Assembly: GCA_038231815.1 (NCBI GenBank)
Contig: JBBRKQ010000005.1
Location: forward strand, 13,118 to 77,117
Direction: 5' to 3'
Length of the DNA stretch: 64,000 bases
From: CAILKP01 sp038231815
GTDB taxonomy: Bacteria; Planctomycetota; Phycisphaerae; Phycisphaerales; UBA1924
Part shown: positions 55,849 through 64,000 of the stretch, piece by piece
Numbering within the stretch: position 1 is the first letter of the stretch
Layout: each line of letters begins with the position of its first letter
Notes under the pieces: model-generated
The model's input: only the letters and a program-made list of their open reading frames with translations
Told to the model about the DNA's origin: nothing
The model's database searches: none
Made by a program: the position numbers and the translations under genes

Positions 55849-57474
55849 ATGCCGCTTGATGCCGCTGCCTGCTATGCCGCCCTGATCGCCCGCGACCGCC
55901 GCTTTGACGGCGTCTTCTTCATCGGCGTGCGCACCACCAAAATCTACTGCCGCCCCATCTGCCCGGCCCGCACACCAAAGCAGCAGAATGTGCGGTTTTA
56001 CTCAACCGCCGCCGCGGCGGAGCACGCTGGCCACCGTCCCTGCCTGCGCTGCCGGCCAGAACTCGCCCCCGGCGCTGCGCCGGTTGATGATGCCGGGCGG
56101 GTGCTGGCGATTGTGCTGGCCCGCATCGCCGCCGGAGCCCTCGATGGTGCCGGCACCGTCCAGTCACTGGCCCGCGAAGTTGAGCTCAGCCCGCGTCAAG
56201 TGCTGCGATTGGTCCACTGCGCTTTGGGCGTCACACCAGTTCAGCTCGCCCAGACCCGCCGGCTGTTGCTGGCCAAGCAACTCCTTACCGACACGCGCTT
56301 GCCCGTGGAAACCGTCGCCTCCGCCAGCGGCTTCTCCAGCGTGCGCCGCTTCGGTGCGCTGTTCACGCAGCGTTACCGACTGTCGCCATCATCACTGCGG
56401 CGCAGCGCTGCCGATCCATCAATGCCAACCTCACATGCCGCCCGCAACTCCACCGCTGCTCCACCGATGATCCGCCTGAGCTACCGACCACCCCTTGATT
56501 ATCCATCCCTGCTCAGCTTCTTTCGCAATCGCGCCATCGCCGGTCTGGAGCACGCCACAGACGATTCCTACACGCGGCTCATCTCCCTTCCTGCGTCAAC
56601 TTGTCCAGCAACAAGCAAACCAGCCGCCGCAACTATCGGCTGGTTCACACTGTCCGCGCCGCCAGCTGCAAATGCGGCCACCCCGCGGCACGAACTTTCT
56701 TTGTCAATTTCCCCCGGGCTTGAGCCCTCGCTTGCCGCCCTTCTGCAGCGCATTCGGGCAATGTTTGATCTCGATTGTCGCCCCGATGTCATCAGCGCCC
56801 ACTTGGGCGCGCACCCGGCTCTGAAAGCTTCAGTCGCCACACGCCCCGGCCTGCGGGTGCCCGGCGGCTTTGATGGGTTTGAAGTCCTCTGCCGCGCGAT
56901 ACTCGGCCAGCAAGTTAGCATCTCCGCCGCCCGCACGCTCGCTGCCCGCCTCATCGCACAATTCGGTGAGGCAGCGCCGGCAACCCTGCGCCCGCCGCAT
57001 GAGTCTCTCACCCACTTGTTCCCAACAGCAGCCCGCCTCGCGGCTTTCACACCAGCGCACCTCGCCACAATCGGCCTCCCGCAATCTCGTGCCCAGACCC
57101 TTCATCGCGCCGCAACCGCCGTGGCCCGCGGCACACTGTCCCTCGCCCCGGGCACACCGCCGGAACTTGTAATACAGCAACTGCGTGAACTCCGCGGCAT
57201 CGGCCCGTGGACGGCCAGCTATGTCGCCATGCGAGCATTGCGCTGGCCCGATGCGTTTCCCGGAACAGATCTCATCCTACGACGTGCCCTCATTGGCCCA
57301 AACAACGCGACGGACAGCCAAATCGAAGCCGCTTCAAAGTGCTGGAGCCCGTGGCGCGCGTATGCCGCCGCCCACCTGTGGGCAGCCGCCACGCCTCCAG
57401 CTCCAAGAACTTTGAAAGCCATCAAGCCAGCAAGCAAGCATCCTCCCAAGCCACGCCGCACAACTTCACGCTGA
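55849..57474 (+). CDS. Ada-type metal-binding/AraC HTH/AlkA DNA glycosylase fusion
   Basis: A 541-residue alkylation-repair protein. The ATG at 55849 gives 'MPLDAAACYAALIARDRRFDG', the exact start of Ada N-terminal domains. Residues 1-75 hold the zinc site 'YCRPICPA' and 'CLRCRPE'; the first Cys would accept methyl groups from phosphotriesters. Residues about 90-185 are an AraC-type HTH pair ('LSPRQVLRLVHCALGVTPVQ', 'ETVASASGFSSVRRFGALF'). Residues about 205-510 are an AlkA-type 3-methyladenine glycosylase: 'FEVLCRAILGQQVSISAART', the helix-hairpin-helix 'ELRGIGPWTASYVAMRAL' and catalytic Asp in 'FPGTDLILRR'. The methyltransferase Ogt is encoded 70 bases downstream, so the pair can form a complete adaptive response. 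Confidence 0.95.
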   Translation: MPLDAAACYAALIARDRRFDGVFFIGVRTTKIYCRPICPARTPKQQNVRFYSTAAAAEHAGHRPCLRCRPELAPGAAPVDDAGRVLAIVLARIAAGALDGAGTVQSLAREVELSPRQVLRLVHCALGVTPVQLAQTRRLLLAKQLLTDTRLPVETVASASGFSSVRRFGALFTQRYRLSPSSLRRSAADPSMPTSHAARNSTAAPPMIRLSYRPPLDYPSLLSFFRNRAIAGLEHATDDSYTRLISLPASTCPATSKPAAATIGWFTLSAPPAANAATPRHELSLSISPGLEPSLAALLQRIRAMFDLDCRPDVISAHLGAHPALKASVATRPGLRVPGGFDGFEVLCRAILGQQVSISAARTLAARLIAQFGEAAPATLRPPHESLTHLFPTAARLAAFTPAHLATIGLPQSRAQTLHRAATAVARGTLSLAPGTPPELVIQQLRELRGIGPWTASYVAMRALRWPDAFPGTDLILRRALIGPNNATDSQIEAASKCWSPWRAYAAAHLWAAATPPAPRTLKAIKPASKHPPKPRRTTSR

Positions 57475-57544
57475 TGGCACATCCACAACCCCAAGGTGGC
57501 TCATCGCAAGCCCCACGCGCCACGCTCTGCTAACACCCTCTGCC

Positions 57545-58042
57545 ATGCCCCTCCTCCGCATCATCAACTCCCCCATCGGCCCGCTGCTGCTCACCGTTAC
57601 CCACGGTGCCATCACCGGCCTCACCATGGGCTCGCCGCTTACCGCTGTACCGCCACATTCCGCCACTCAGCTTCCCAATCCTGCTGATCTGCGCACAGCC
57701 GATCAAGCACAAAGCCAACTGGCCGAGTACTTCGCTGGTGTCCGCCACATCTTCAACCTCCCTCTGGCGGCCCATGGCACCCCGTTTCGTCAAGCCGTCT
57801 GGGCGGCGCTCAATACCATTCCCTACGGCCAAACGTGCAGTTACCTCGCCATCGCCAAGGCCGTTGACCCTTCCCGCGCCACCAAACTCTCACGCGCCAT
57901 CGGCCAGGCCAATGGTGCCAACCCCATCGGCATCATCGTCCCGTGCCACCGCGTCATCGCCGCCTCGGGCAAGCTCAGCGGCTATGCCGGTGGCGTGGCG
58001 GCCAAACAATGGCTTCTCACACACGAACAGCGAACCAACTAA
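57545..58042 (+). CDS. ogt: Methylated-DNA-[protein]-cysteine S-methyltransferase
   Basis: A 165-residue suicide repair protein that transfers methyl groups from O6-methylguanine to its own Cys. The ATG at 57545 gives 'MPLLRIINSPIGPLLLTV', the normal N-terminus. The DNA-binding and active-site region is complete: 'GTPFRQAVWAALNTIPYGQT', 'YLAIAKAVDPSRATKLSRAI', 'GQANGANPIGIIVPCHRVIA' with the acceptor Cys in PCHRV, and 'SGKLSGYAGGVAAKQWLL'. The length is typical. It follows the Ada/AlkA fusion on the same strand and probably shares its transcript, giving three repair activities in two proteins. A hairpin terminator lies downstream. Confidence 0.97.
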   Translation: MPLLRIINSPIGPLLLTVTHGAITGLTMGSPLTAVPPHSATQLPNPADLRTADQAQSQLAEYFAGVRHIFNLPLAAHGTPFRQAVWAALNTIPYGQTCSYLAIAKAVDPSRATKLSRAIGQANGANPIGIIVPCHRVIAASGKLSGYAGGVAAKQWLLTHEQRTN

Positions 58043-58066
58043 CCACCTCCCCACGCAAAATAGAAC

Positions 58067-58109
58067 GGCGTTTTGCCAGCCCCAGCCCTCATTTTTCTGG
58101 CAAAACGCC
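58067..58109 (+). terminator. Hairpin terminator after ogt
   Basis: GGCGTTTTGCCAG (58067-58079) and CTGGCAAAACGCC (58097-58109) are perfectly complementary over 13 bases, with a 17-base loop. It stands between ogt and the large dockerin glycosidase gene. There is no T-run outside the stem. Confidence 0.65.
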
Positions 58110-58142
58110 AATAGTATGGCAGAATTCTAGAAGCTCTGCACC

Positions 58143-60680
58143 ATGCCACAAATTCTCGTCAAATGTCGCTTATTCTCGGTCCTCGCTCGTCTCGCCGCGA
58201 TTTTGTTCGTCGCCGCCGCCCCTGCTTTATCCTTAGCGCAGCAGCCCCTCGTTGTTGAGACGCTCACCATCACCACACCCGGCGGCACCGCCCGTGGCTT
58301 CCTGGCCTCCATCTTTCTACAAGACCCATCCGTTGAACTGGTCATCACCGGTCTACCAGCGGCGGGCTCCGCCGGTGACTCGGTCTTAACAACCACCCCG
58401 GCATTTCGAACCGCCACCAACGCACGCCTGGCAATCAACGCAAATTTCTTCAGCACTCTTGTCGCCCCCGCGGCGGATGCAGTCGGCCTTGTCGTCTCCG
58501 GGGGCACACTCGTCTCGCCCGTGCGCACCTTCAACGGTGCCGCGGACCCGGCAATCATCTTTGATCGCTGGCGCTCCGGGCGGATCGGCAACATCGGCTC
58601 TGCAGATCTGGTCGGCGTGCAGAACGCCGTCGCGGGTGTCGGCCCAAGCACCACCGACACCGACCCCGGCACGCTGCTGGTGACCGATGGTGTCAACACC
58701 GGAGCGACTGCTCGCGTTGACCCCGCGGTGCGAAACCCTCGCACCGCCATCGGTCTCAATCGCAGCGGCACCACCATGTTCATCTTCGTGATCGATGGTC
58801 GCCAGACCGGCTGGTCCGTCGGCATGACCCTCCCTGAAGTTGCAGATCAGCTCATCGCCCGTGGCTGCTATCGCGCAATCAATCTTGATGGTGGGGGATC
58901 AACCAGCTTTCTCTATCAGGCAACCGCCGGCGGCACCGTTACGCAGAACCGGCCGTCCGATGGCTCCTTCCGCGGCGTGTCAACAAACCTTGGTATTAGA
59001 ATCAACACCGGTGGCACCGCCGCAGCACCCACCTTTCCGGACCGCATCACCCGGCCCATTCGCGGCGCATGGCTCCGGCCGCCGAACCCGATTTCAAATC
59101 TAGAGCCAATCATCTCCCAACTCGCAAGTGCGGGCATTACTGACTTGTACCTTGAAACCCTCTACTGGGGTCGCGACACCGGGCTCACCGGCATCATGCC
59201 CAGCCGCTTCGGCTTTGATTACCTCGGCCAAGCTATTCCCATCGCCGCCAAGTACGGCGTGCGCGTGCACGCATGGTGCGAAACGGGGTATCTTGATTAT
59301 GGCACCAGCCCATCAGCACTCTTAGCGGCCAACCCCGATTTTGTCGTCAAGCACCGCGACGCAAGCAACACCAGCACCGGCGACATCGCCGATCAGCGTT
59401 TCGTTAACCTCGGCAACCCGGGCGTGCGCAACTTGCTTTCGAATTACTTTACCACCCTGGGTGCAAACTACCCCGGCCTTGAAACTATCCAGGCTGATTA
59501 TCACTTCTTCCCGCTCGCCGCTTCGGGTGTCGCGCCGTGGTCCTTTGACAACTGGGCCATCGCCGCGTATCAAGCCCAGTACGGCGTGAACCCCACAACC
59601 GAAGTCGGTGCTGGCGGCGCCAGCCCAAGTACCCGCTGGCTCACATGGAACCGCGGCAACGTCACCGAAGCGCTCCGCCAATTCCGCGAAGCAGTCCGCG
59701 GCTCCACGCCCACCACACCCTTCGCCGCCGTGGCCTTCTCCGACTGGTCAGGCACCTTCCACCGCAGCAAGATGATCGACCTGCCGAGCTGGGCCAAGTT
59801 CAGCGGTACCGATCATTTCTTCGTGATGGCCTACTTCGCGGCAATATCATCAATCACCAGCGACCTGGCCCTTGCCCAAACAGCCGTTCCCGGAAGGCGA
59901 ATCATCGCCGGGCTCGCCAATCTCACCAGCGGCACCAGACCGACCATCACCGAACAGCTCACCGCAGCAAAGGTCCGTGGCATCGAAGATTTCTCCTGGT
60001 TTGAAGCCAACACCTTCATCGCCAATCCGTCCATGCTCACCATGCTGCGAAGTTGGATCAACACCACCGCTACGCCCCAGCGCGGTGACATCAACCGCGA
60101 CGGGTTCATTGATGCCCGCGACCTCGCCCTCATGGCCGCCCTGCTGGCAACCGCAAATCCGCCGGGCACCGGCTTGGCCGTTACACCGGGCACAGCACGT
60201 TATGACCTTAACGGCTCAGGCTTCATCGATGCCGCCGACAGTGCACTACTCACCACAGAGTTCCGCAGATACAAGTTTGGCGACGAAGGCGTAGTTGATG
60301 CCCGTGACCTCGCTCGACTGGTGGCCTGCTATACCTCCGCAAACCCCTTTAACCCCGCGCCCGCCTCACCGCCCGCACCCACCGTGCTGCTGCACCTGTG
60401 GGATCTAAACGGAGACGGCATCGTCAATTATGATGATCAGCTCATCCTCCACGCCGCCATGACCGCAGCAACATCGCCCGATGCCGACTGCAATGCTGAT
60501 GGTCGACTTGACATCGAAGATGTATACATCCAAAGCCGCGGCGTAGTTGTTGGAACCGCCACCAGCCTCATCCGCCCGCGTGATGCCAACCGTGATGGCG
60601 TGATAAACGCCGCCGATGCCGCAACCGTTGCTGATGTGGCCCGAACCGGCGAACCCGGCATGCGTGGCAGCCAACGCTAA
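58143..60680 (+). CDS. Secreted phosphodiester glycosidase/GHL10-type hydrolase with dockerin repeats
   Basis: An 845-residue exported multi-domain enzyme. The signal peptide ends near 'ALSLAQ' (about 33). Residues about 38-290 are a phosphodiester glycosidase (NAGPA/DUF2233) domain: 'ARLAINANFFSTL', 'NPRTAIGLNRSGTTMFIFVI', 'ARGCYRAINLDGGGSTSFLY' with the hallmark DGGGS. Residues about 300-640 are a TIM-barrel domain of the YngK/GHL10 (GH10-like) type: 'RGAWLRPPNPISNLEPIISQ', 'YGVRVHAWCETGYLDYG', 'ETIQADYHFFPL', 'GTDHFFVMAYFAAISSITSD'. Residues about 648-845 carry at least four dockerin/EF-hand-like repeats ('DINRDGFIDARDLALM', 'DLNGDGIVNYDDQLIL', 'DANRDGVINAADAATV'). It probably degrades or remodels complex or phosphorylated glycans at the surface. 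The exact substrate is inference. Confidence 0.9.
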   Translation: MPQILVKCRLFSVLARLAAILFVAAAPALSLAQQPLVVETLTITTPGGTARGFLASIFLQDPSVELVITGLPAAGSAGDSVLTTTPAFRTATNARLAINANFFSTLVAPAADAVGLVVSGGTLVSPVRTFNGAADPAIIFDRWRSGRIGNIGSADLVGVQNAVAGVGPSTTDTDPGTLLVTDGVNTGATARVDPAVRNPRTAIGLNRSGTTMFIFVIDGRQTGWSVGMTLPEVADQLIARGCYRAINLDGGGSTSFLYQATAGGTVTQNRPSDGSFRGVSTNLGIRINTGGTAAAPTFPDRITRPIRGAWLRPPNPISNLEPIISQLASAGITDLYLETLYWGRDTGLTGIMPSRFGFDYLGQAIPIAAKYGVRVHAWCETGYLDYGTSPSALLAANPDFVVKHRDASNTSTGDIADQRFVNLGNPGVRNLLSNYFTTLGANYPGLETIQADYHFFPLAASGVAPWSFDNWAIAAYQAQYGVNPTTEVGAGGASPSTRWLTWNRGNVTEALRQFREAVRGSTPTTPFAAVAFSDWSGTFHRSKMIDLPSWAKFSGTDHFFVMAYFAAISSITSDLALAQTAVPGRRIIAGLANLTSGTRPTITEQLTAAKVRGIEDFSWFEANTFIANPSMLTMLRSWINTTATPQRGDINRDGFIDARDLALMAALLATANPPGTGLAVTPGTARYDLNGSGFIDAADSALLTTEFRRYKFGDEGVVDARDLARLVACYTSANPFNPAPASPPAPTVLLHLWDLNGDGIVNYDDQLILHAAMTAATSPDADCNADGRLDIEDVYIQSRGVVVGTATSLIRPRDANRDGVINAADAATVADVARTGEPGMRGSQR

Positions 60681-60692
60681 ACCGAGCACACG

Positions 60693-63251
60693 CTACTCCG
60701 CCGCAGCGACCCCGCCGCTCTCAGAAACTTCTACATCGCCAAACAAAAGCGTCTCACCGGGCCGCATCACCACCACCTCTACGCCGCGACTTTTTAGCTC
60801 TCGCATCACCTGCGACAGCGGCCGATCTGGGCTGAGCTTCACAAACTCACCCACCGCAGCACCCAGCAGCACACGCCGCACACCCAGCGCAGCCGCCAGC
60901 TCCGCAGCCGCCCCCGCCTTTTGCACAGTCGCCCCCGTCAGCAGCACCGTCGGCGTCTGCCCGCAGCCTACAGCACGCACCGCGCGGCGTATCGCACCTG
61001 CCGCAGCGCCGCAGCCGTTGGGCCCCCGTGCGCCCGGGTCAATGAGCAGCACGCCAGCGGCGCCGTCGGCCAGCGCGCCGCGCACCAAGGTTGCGGTGCC
61101 CGCGCCCAGGTCAAGTCTGTCCACCCGCCCGCTGCCTGTCGCAGCGATATCGCCCCGCAGCAGCAGAACCCCGAGCGCTACCGCCGCCGCCAGCAGCGTG
61201 CCCGCCGCGGCAGGTGGCACACGCCGCACACCCGCCCTCGCGCTTTCACCAGCGTCGCCAGTCACACCAGGAATAAGCGCACATTCCAGCACCACCCACA
61301 CGCTGGCGGTGGCCGCCGCCGCCCACAACACCGGTGCCCACCCGGCCAGCCAAGTACCGGTCAACACATCACCACCAAATGGCGGCATCAGCAGCGCCAC
61401 ACCCGGAATCCCATCGGCCGCCTTGGCAAGCATCAGCGTCAAGTCAGCAACAGCCCGGGCCGGTTCCATAACCCAAATCGCCTGCACCCCCGCAGCCCCA
61501 ATTAGCCAAGCGCCGCCTTGCACGACACCGCCAACAAGCAGCCCAAGCAGCGACAGCACCAGAACAAGGCTAATTAGCGGCGCAAGCGCCAGCGACACCA
61601 GCACCCCAAGCACACTCAGCCAGCCAGAGAATACCAGAATCGTTGGTGCCGTTAGCAGCCAAATCACCCCACCAATCAGGGCCGCCGCAGTGGTGCCGCG
61701 CGCCGCCGCCAATAACAGCGGCCACGGTGTCCAGTCTGTCGCCAGTGCCCCACGCAGTTCCGATGCCGCATCACTGTTCATCCAGCCGATGCGCTGCGTA
61801 AGCGCCGCCGCCGGTCCGCTCAATCGCAGGAGCGCACCTGTGGCCAGAAACGTCAGCGCAAAACCGGGAGTAAACACATCCACCGGGTTGGCCAGCGCAA
61901 GCGCTGCGCCAATAAAGCCCAGAAGGTTCAGTTGGTTGTACTGCCGCCCAAAGGTCATTACCAGTGCCGCCACACCCATGGTCATCGCCGATCGCGTAAT
62001 CGGTGCGGCCGCTGGCAGCATGGCGACATAACCAAGCACAACCAGCACAAGCACGAGCCGGTTGGCCCGACCCAGTACACCCAAGCCGCGCAGCACCAGC
62101 CCAGCCACCACCGCCAATACTGCAATGTGAAACCCGCTGATCGAGAGCGCGTGCAGCAAACCCAGACGGGCAAACCTGTCCGCAGTCTCGCGAATCGCTG
62201 GCTGATACTCACCAAGTAGCAGCGCCGCGATGAACGCATCGGTCTCTGCTCGGCGCGCAGCGCGTTCAGTATCTTTCTTGTCACCTGCATCGTCAGCGCC
62301 GCCCCCATCCGTATCTAAACCCAGCAGCCCCTTGGCTCCGCTCCGCATCACCGCAAGCCCGGCGCGAACTTGCGACTCCGCACGCGCCATCGCTCCAGTA
62401 ATCTCCTTGCGCTTCAGCAGCGTCGCATCGCGGCACACCAGCGTGCCCGCAACCGCTTGTGCCCGCGCTGTCCGCTCGGCCTGGCTCTGGCCCGGCACCC
62501 CATCGCTCCTCCGCGGCAGCAGCAGGCCAGTCGCCTCAATCCCCTCGCCCACGTTCACGCTCATCCCCGGTGGCAGTGCCAGCTTCATCCGGCCCGTCAC
62601 CGGCTGCATTCCACGCTGCACAAACTCCACAGCCGCTCCGGTCGTTCCACCCAAGCCATCGCCACCGGCACTTCCCGCATCGCTCACCCGCAGCACCACC
62701 GTGCCATGATCCACTGCGCGAAACGCACCACTGTTGTCCGCTTGCCACGGGTTCGGTCCGCCGCCGCCGGTGCCCGGCCCGCCCAGTTCCGCATCTTCCA
62801 CAATGCCGCGCACCGTCAGCACTCGCTGGGTGCTCGCGCCTGCTCCATCAGCGTTGCCAGCTCCAAGCCCACTCGCCAAATCATCCGCAGCCCGCAAATG
62901 CAGCGCTGCGCCCCCGCGGCAAATACCCAGCAGCACACACACCATCACCAAAGCTGTGCGCACAAACCACGTTCGCAGGCCGCGCGCCCGTACCGCATCA
63001 CCCATGCGCGCCATGCTGGTCAACAACCCACTTCCAGCAGCCATCACGGCGACCAGCACGCCAGCTCCAATGCCAGCTCCAACCCCGGCCCCAATCCCGG
63101 CCTCAAACCAAAGTTCGCCCAATCCGCCATCGCTCAGCACCACACCAAAGCAGCACGCCAGCATCGCCACCACGCCAGGCATCATCCATGCCGGCCGCTC
63201 GCGGGTTCGCAAGCCACTTTCAGTCTCAGGGCTGTCCGCACTCGCCGCCAT
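60693..63251 (-). CDS. comEC: ComEC/Rec2-type DNA uptake channel
   Basis: An 852-residue inner-membrane protein for single-stranded DNA uptake in transformation. The N-terminus has several hydrophobic segments, with a Gly/Ala/Val repeat ('GIGAGVGAGIGAGVLVAV') made by a roughly 12-bp DNA repeat. An OB-like soluble segment (about 130-260) follows, then the competence domain (about 330-620) with 'FARLGLLHALSISGFHIAVL', 'PAAAPITRSAMTMGVAALVM' and 'NPVDVFTPGFALTFLATGAL'. The last about 140 residues correspond in position to the metallo-beta-lactamase-like domain of ComEC but lack the HxHxDH motif ('TVLLTGATVQKAGAAAELAA' stands where LTHxHxDH would be) and are much shorter. A glycosyltransferase gene lies 68 bases upstream on the same strand. 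Confidence 0.9.
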   Translation of the reverse strand: MAASADSPETESGLRTRERPAWMMPGVVAMLACCFGVVLSDGGLGELWFEAGIGAGVGAGIGAGVLVAVMAAGSGLLTSMARMGDAVRARGLRTWFVRTALVMVCVLLGICRGGAALHLRAADDLASGLGAGNADGAGASTQRVLTVRGIVEDAELGGPGTGGGGPNPWQADNSGAFRAVDHGTVVLRVSDAGSAGGDGLGGTTGAAVEFVQRGMQPVTGRMKLALPPGMSVNVGEGIEATGLLLPRRSDGVPGQSQAERTARAQAVAGTLVCRDATLLKRKEITGAMARAESQVRAGLAVMRSGAKGLLGLDTDGGGADDAGDKKDTERAARRAETDAFIAALLLGEYQPAIRETADRFARLGLLHALSISGFHIAVLAVVAGLVLRGLGVLGRANRLVLVLVVLGYVAMLPAAAPITRSAMTMGVAALVMTFGRQYNQLNLLGFIGAALALANPVDVFTPGFALTFLATGALLRLSGPAAALTQRIGWMNSDAASELRGALATDWTPWPLLLAAARGTTAAALIGGVIWLLTAPTILVFSGWLSVLGVLVSLALAPLISLVLVLSLLGLLVGGVVQGGAWLIGAAGVQAIWVMEPARAVADLTLMLAKAADGIPGVALLMPPFGGDVLTGTWLAGWAPVLWAAAATASVWVVLECALIPGVTGDAGESARAGVRRVPPAAAGTLLAAAVALGVLLLRGDIAATGSGRVDRLDLGAGTATLVRGALADGAAGVLLIDPGARGPNGCGAAAGAIRRAVRAVGCGQTPTVLLTGATVQKAGAAAELAAALGVRRVLLGAAVGEFVKLSPDRPLSQVMRELKSRGVEVVVMRPGETLLFGDVEVSESGGVAAAE

Positions 63252-63319
63252 CGCACCGCCGCCTTTCAGAGCCTTATGACATCATTGATGCTGCCCACCT
63301 GCCCGGTCCGCAGTCGCCT

Positions 63320-64000
63320 CTATCTTGCAGGCTGCTCACCGCCCACGCGCGCCATCACCTCTGCGCTGTTCACCCGCATGAATCGTTCCACAAACTCAGC
63401 CGTATTCCACACGTATCGTGAAAGCGCAACCTCACGCCCGCGCTCGCCCATCGCTCGTCTCGCCACCGCATCGCGTGTAAGCAAAGCCATCTTCTCGGCC
63501 ATCTCACCACTGTCAGCCGCTACCAGCCCGCCCCCGGCATCAAGCTTCTCCGTCAGCACTGGCAGGTTTGATGTAATCACCGGCAGCCCTGTGAGCATGC
63601 CCTGCACCATCGCCTGCGAAAAGGTTTCTCCAGCGCTTGATGGCACCAGCAGCGCATCCATCTTGCGCAGCATGTCTGGTATCTCCCCAGGCCTCCGCCA
63701 TGCGTGAAACACAATCCGCTCATCATCGCAAGCGGGCTTTTCGAGGTATGACATCATGTGCAGCCGCACCCGCGAGGCAACATCCGCCGGCAGCTTGCCC
63801 ATCGCCTCAAGTGCCATCGGCCCACCCTTCCAAGGGTTATCAAGCAGCCCCACTAGCCCAAAGTGAACCAGCCCATCCTCACTACCCTCGCCAGTCAGTT
63901 GCCGCGGCCCCGGCGTGTACATCTCCGCACCAACTACCCCGTAATACACCATCGCCCGGGCACGCTGATGGGCCAGGAACCCGCTGCTCACAAACGCCGA
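63320..64000 (-). CDS. GT4-type glycosyltransferase (partial)
   Basis: The C-terminal 226 residues of a family 4 glycosyltransferase; the frame is open through the right edge of the window, so the N-terminal domain lies beyond. The GTP/UDP-sugar-binding half is present: 'LVHFGLVGLLDNPWKGGPMA', 'DDERIVFHAWRRPGEIPDML', 'DALLVPSSAGETFSQAMVQG' (the Glu of the family's E-x7-E motif; the second Glu is replaced by Gln) and 'GLPVITSNLPVLTEKLD'. The enzyme transfers a sugar to an unknown acceptor, commonly in polysaccharide or LPS assembly. It is followed by comEC on the same strand. No signal or membrane segment is seen in this part. Confidence 0.88.
   Translation of the reverse strand, partial: SAFVSSGFLAHQRARAMVYYGVVGAEMYTPGPRQLTGEGSEDGLVHFGLVGLLDNPWKGGPMALEAMGKLPADVASRVRLHMMSYLEKPACDDERIVFHAWRRPGEIPDMLRKMDALLVPSSAGETFSQAMVQGMLTGLPVITSNLPVLTEKLDAGGGLVAADSGEMAEKMALLTRDAVARRAMGERGREVALSRYVWNTAEFVERFMRVNSAEVMARVGGEQPAR

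Noticed and set aside
58127..58825. 232-residue minus-strand frame opposite the large glycosidase gene
   Set aside because: Antisense shadow without domain or start signal; the plus-strand frame has a signal peptide and the DGGGS motif.
60616..62031. 471-residue plus-strand frame opposite comEC, and a 445-residue frame at 62370-63707
   Set aside because: Ser/Pro/Ala/Thr- and His/Arg-rich shadow frames caused by the high GC of comEC; no domain, no ribosome-binding site. The minus-strand ComEC has recognisable motifs throughout.

Overview
This is high-GC bacterial chromosome that I read as Planctomycetota, most likely of the Phycisphaerae type. This is an inference from gene content; there is no rRNA in the window. 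The supporting signs are secreted proteins ending in dockerin-like EF-hand repeats (one closing on a terminal Gly-Cys), a pseudopilin of the planctomycete 'FTLIELLVVIAII' kind, a PEP-CTERM-like protein, an LpxC gene (so an LPS-type outer membrane), a very large signal peptidase I, a gyrase B with long low-complexity insertions, and many lipoproteins and low-complexity secreted proteins. Genes are short transcription units on both strands. Shine-Dalgarno sequences are present for only some of them.

Layout. 1-6.8 kb: the end of an unidentified gene, a lipoprotein esterase, a MotA/MotB-like stator pair, a lipoprotein, and two secreted LTxxQ-type proteins. 6.9-17.1 kb: a metallophosphoesterase, formamidopyrimidine-DNA glycosylase, a SixA-like phosphatase, an unknown protein, tRNA-Ser(UGA), the NhaA antiporter, a WYL regulator, GatC, a third LTxxQ-type protein and a beta-lactamase-fold lipoprotein. 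17.1-27.5 kb: a long imperfect inverted repeat, LpxC, a DinB-fold protein, a SprA-related protein, a family 2 glycosyltransferase, an unknown protein, a peroxiredoxin with a histone-H1-like tail, GyrB and a GH57 glucanase. 27.5-45 kb: VapD, membrane and acetyltransferase genes, a zinc-ribbon/SPFH pair resembling Bacillus YdjG/YdjI, a rhodanese, an FHA-GAF histidine kinase, a GH29 alpha-L-fucosidase, a DegT aminotransferase, a PEP-CTERM-like protein, a cyclodeaminase-like protein, an SRPBCC/ArsR pair, a DUF4870 protein and signal peptidase I.

45.2-51.0 kb looks different. It has long non-coding stretches and holds a serine hydrolase, a choloylglycine-hydrolase-like gene broken by one in-frame stop, an outer-membrane barrel protein and an alpha/beta hydrolase. 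Three copies of a repeat lie in it; one resembles the 3' end of a tRNA-Pro gene, and each copy sits next to a hairpin. I suggest a decayed tRNA-targeted island or a terminator-associated repeat family.

51.2-64 kb: a DUF4832 protein, a pseudopilin, a GC-ending dockerin-type protein with a good intrinsic terminator, an alkylation-repair pair (Ada-domain/AlkA fusion plus Ogt), an 845-residue phosphodiester-glycosidase/glycoside-hydrolase/dockerin protein, ComEC with a degenerate C-terminus, and a glycosyltransferase running off the right edge.

Themes are envelope and secretion (LpxC, LepB, pseudopilin, lipoproteins, PEP-CTERM and dockerin proteins), polysaccharide use (GH57, GH29, GHL10-like, DUF4832), DNA repair (Fpg, Ada-AlkA, Ogt, GyrB) and stress (peroxiredoxin, SPFH, WYL). 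I saw no CRISPR array, no intact transposase or integrase, and no complete classical defence system. The candidates for something new are the H1-tailed peroxiredoxin, the multi-domain dockerin glycosidase, the LTxxQ protein set, the oversized signal peptidase and the tRNA-Pro-like repeat family.
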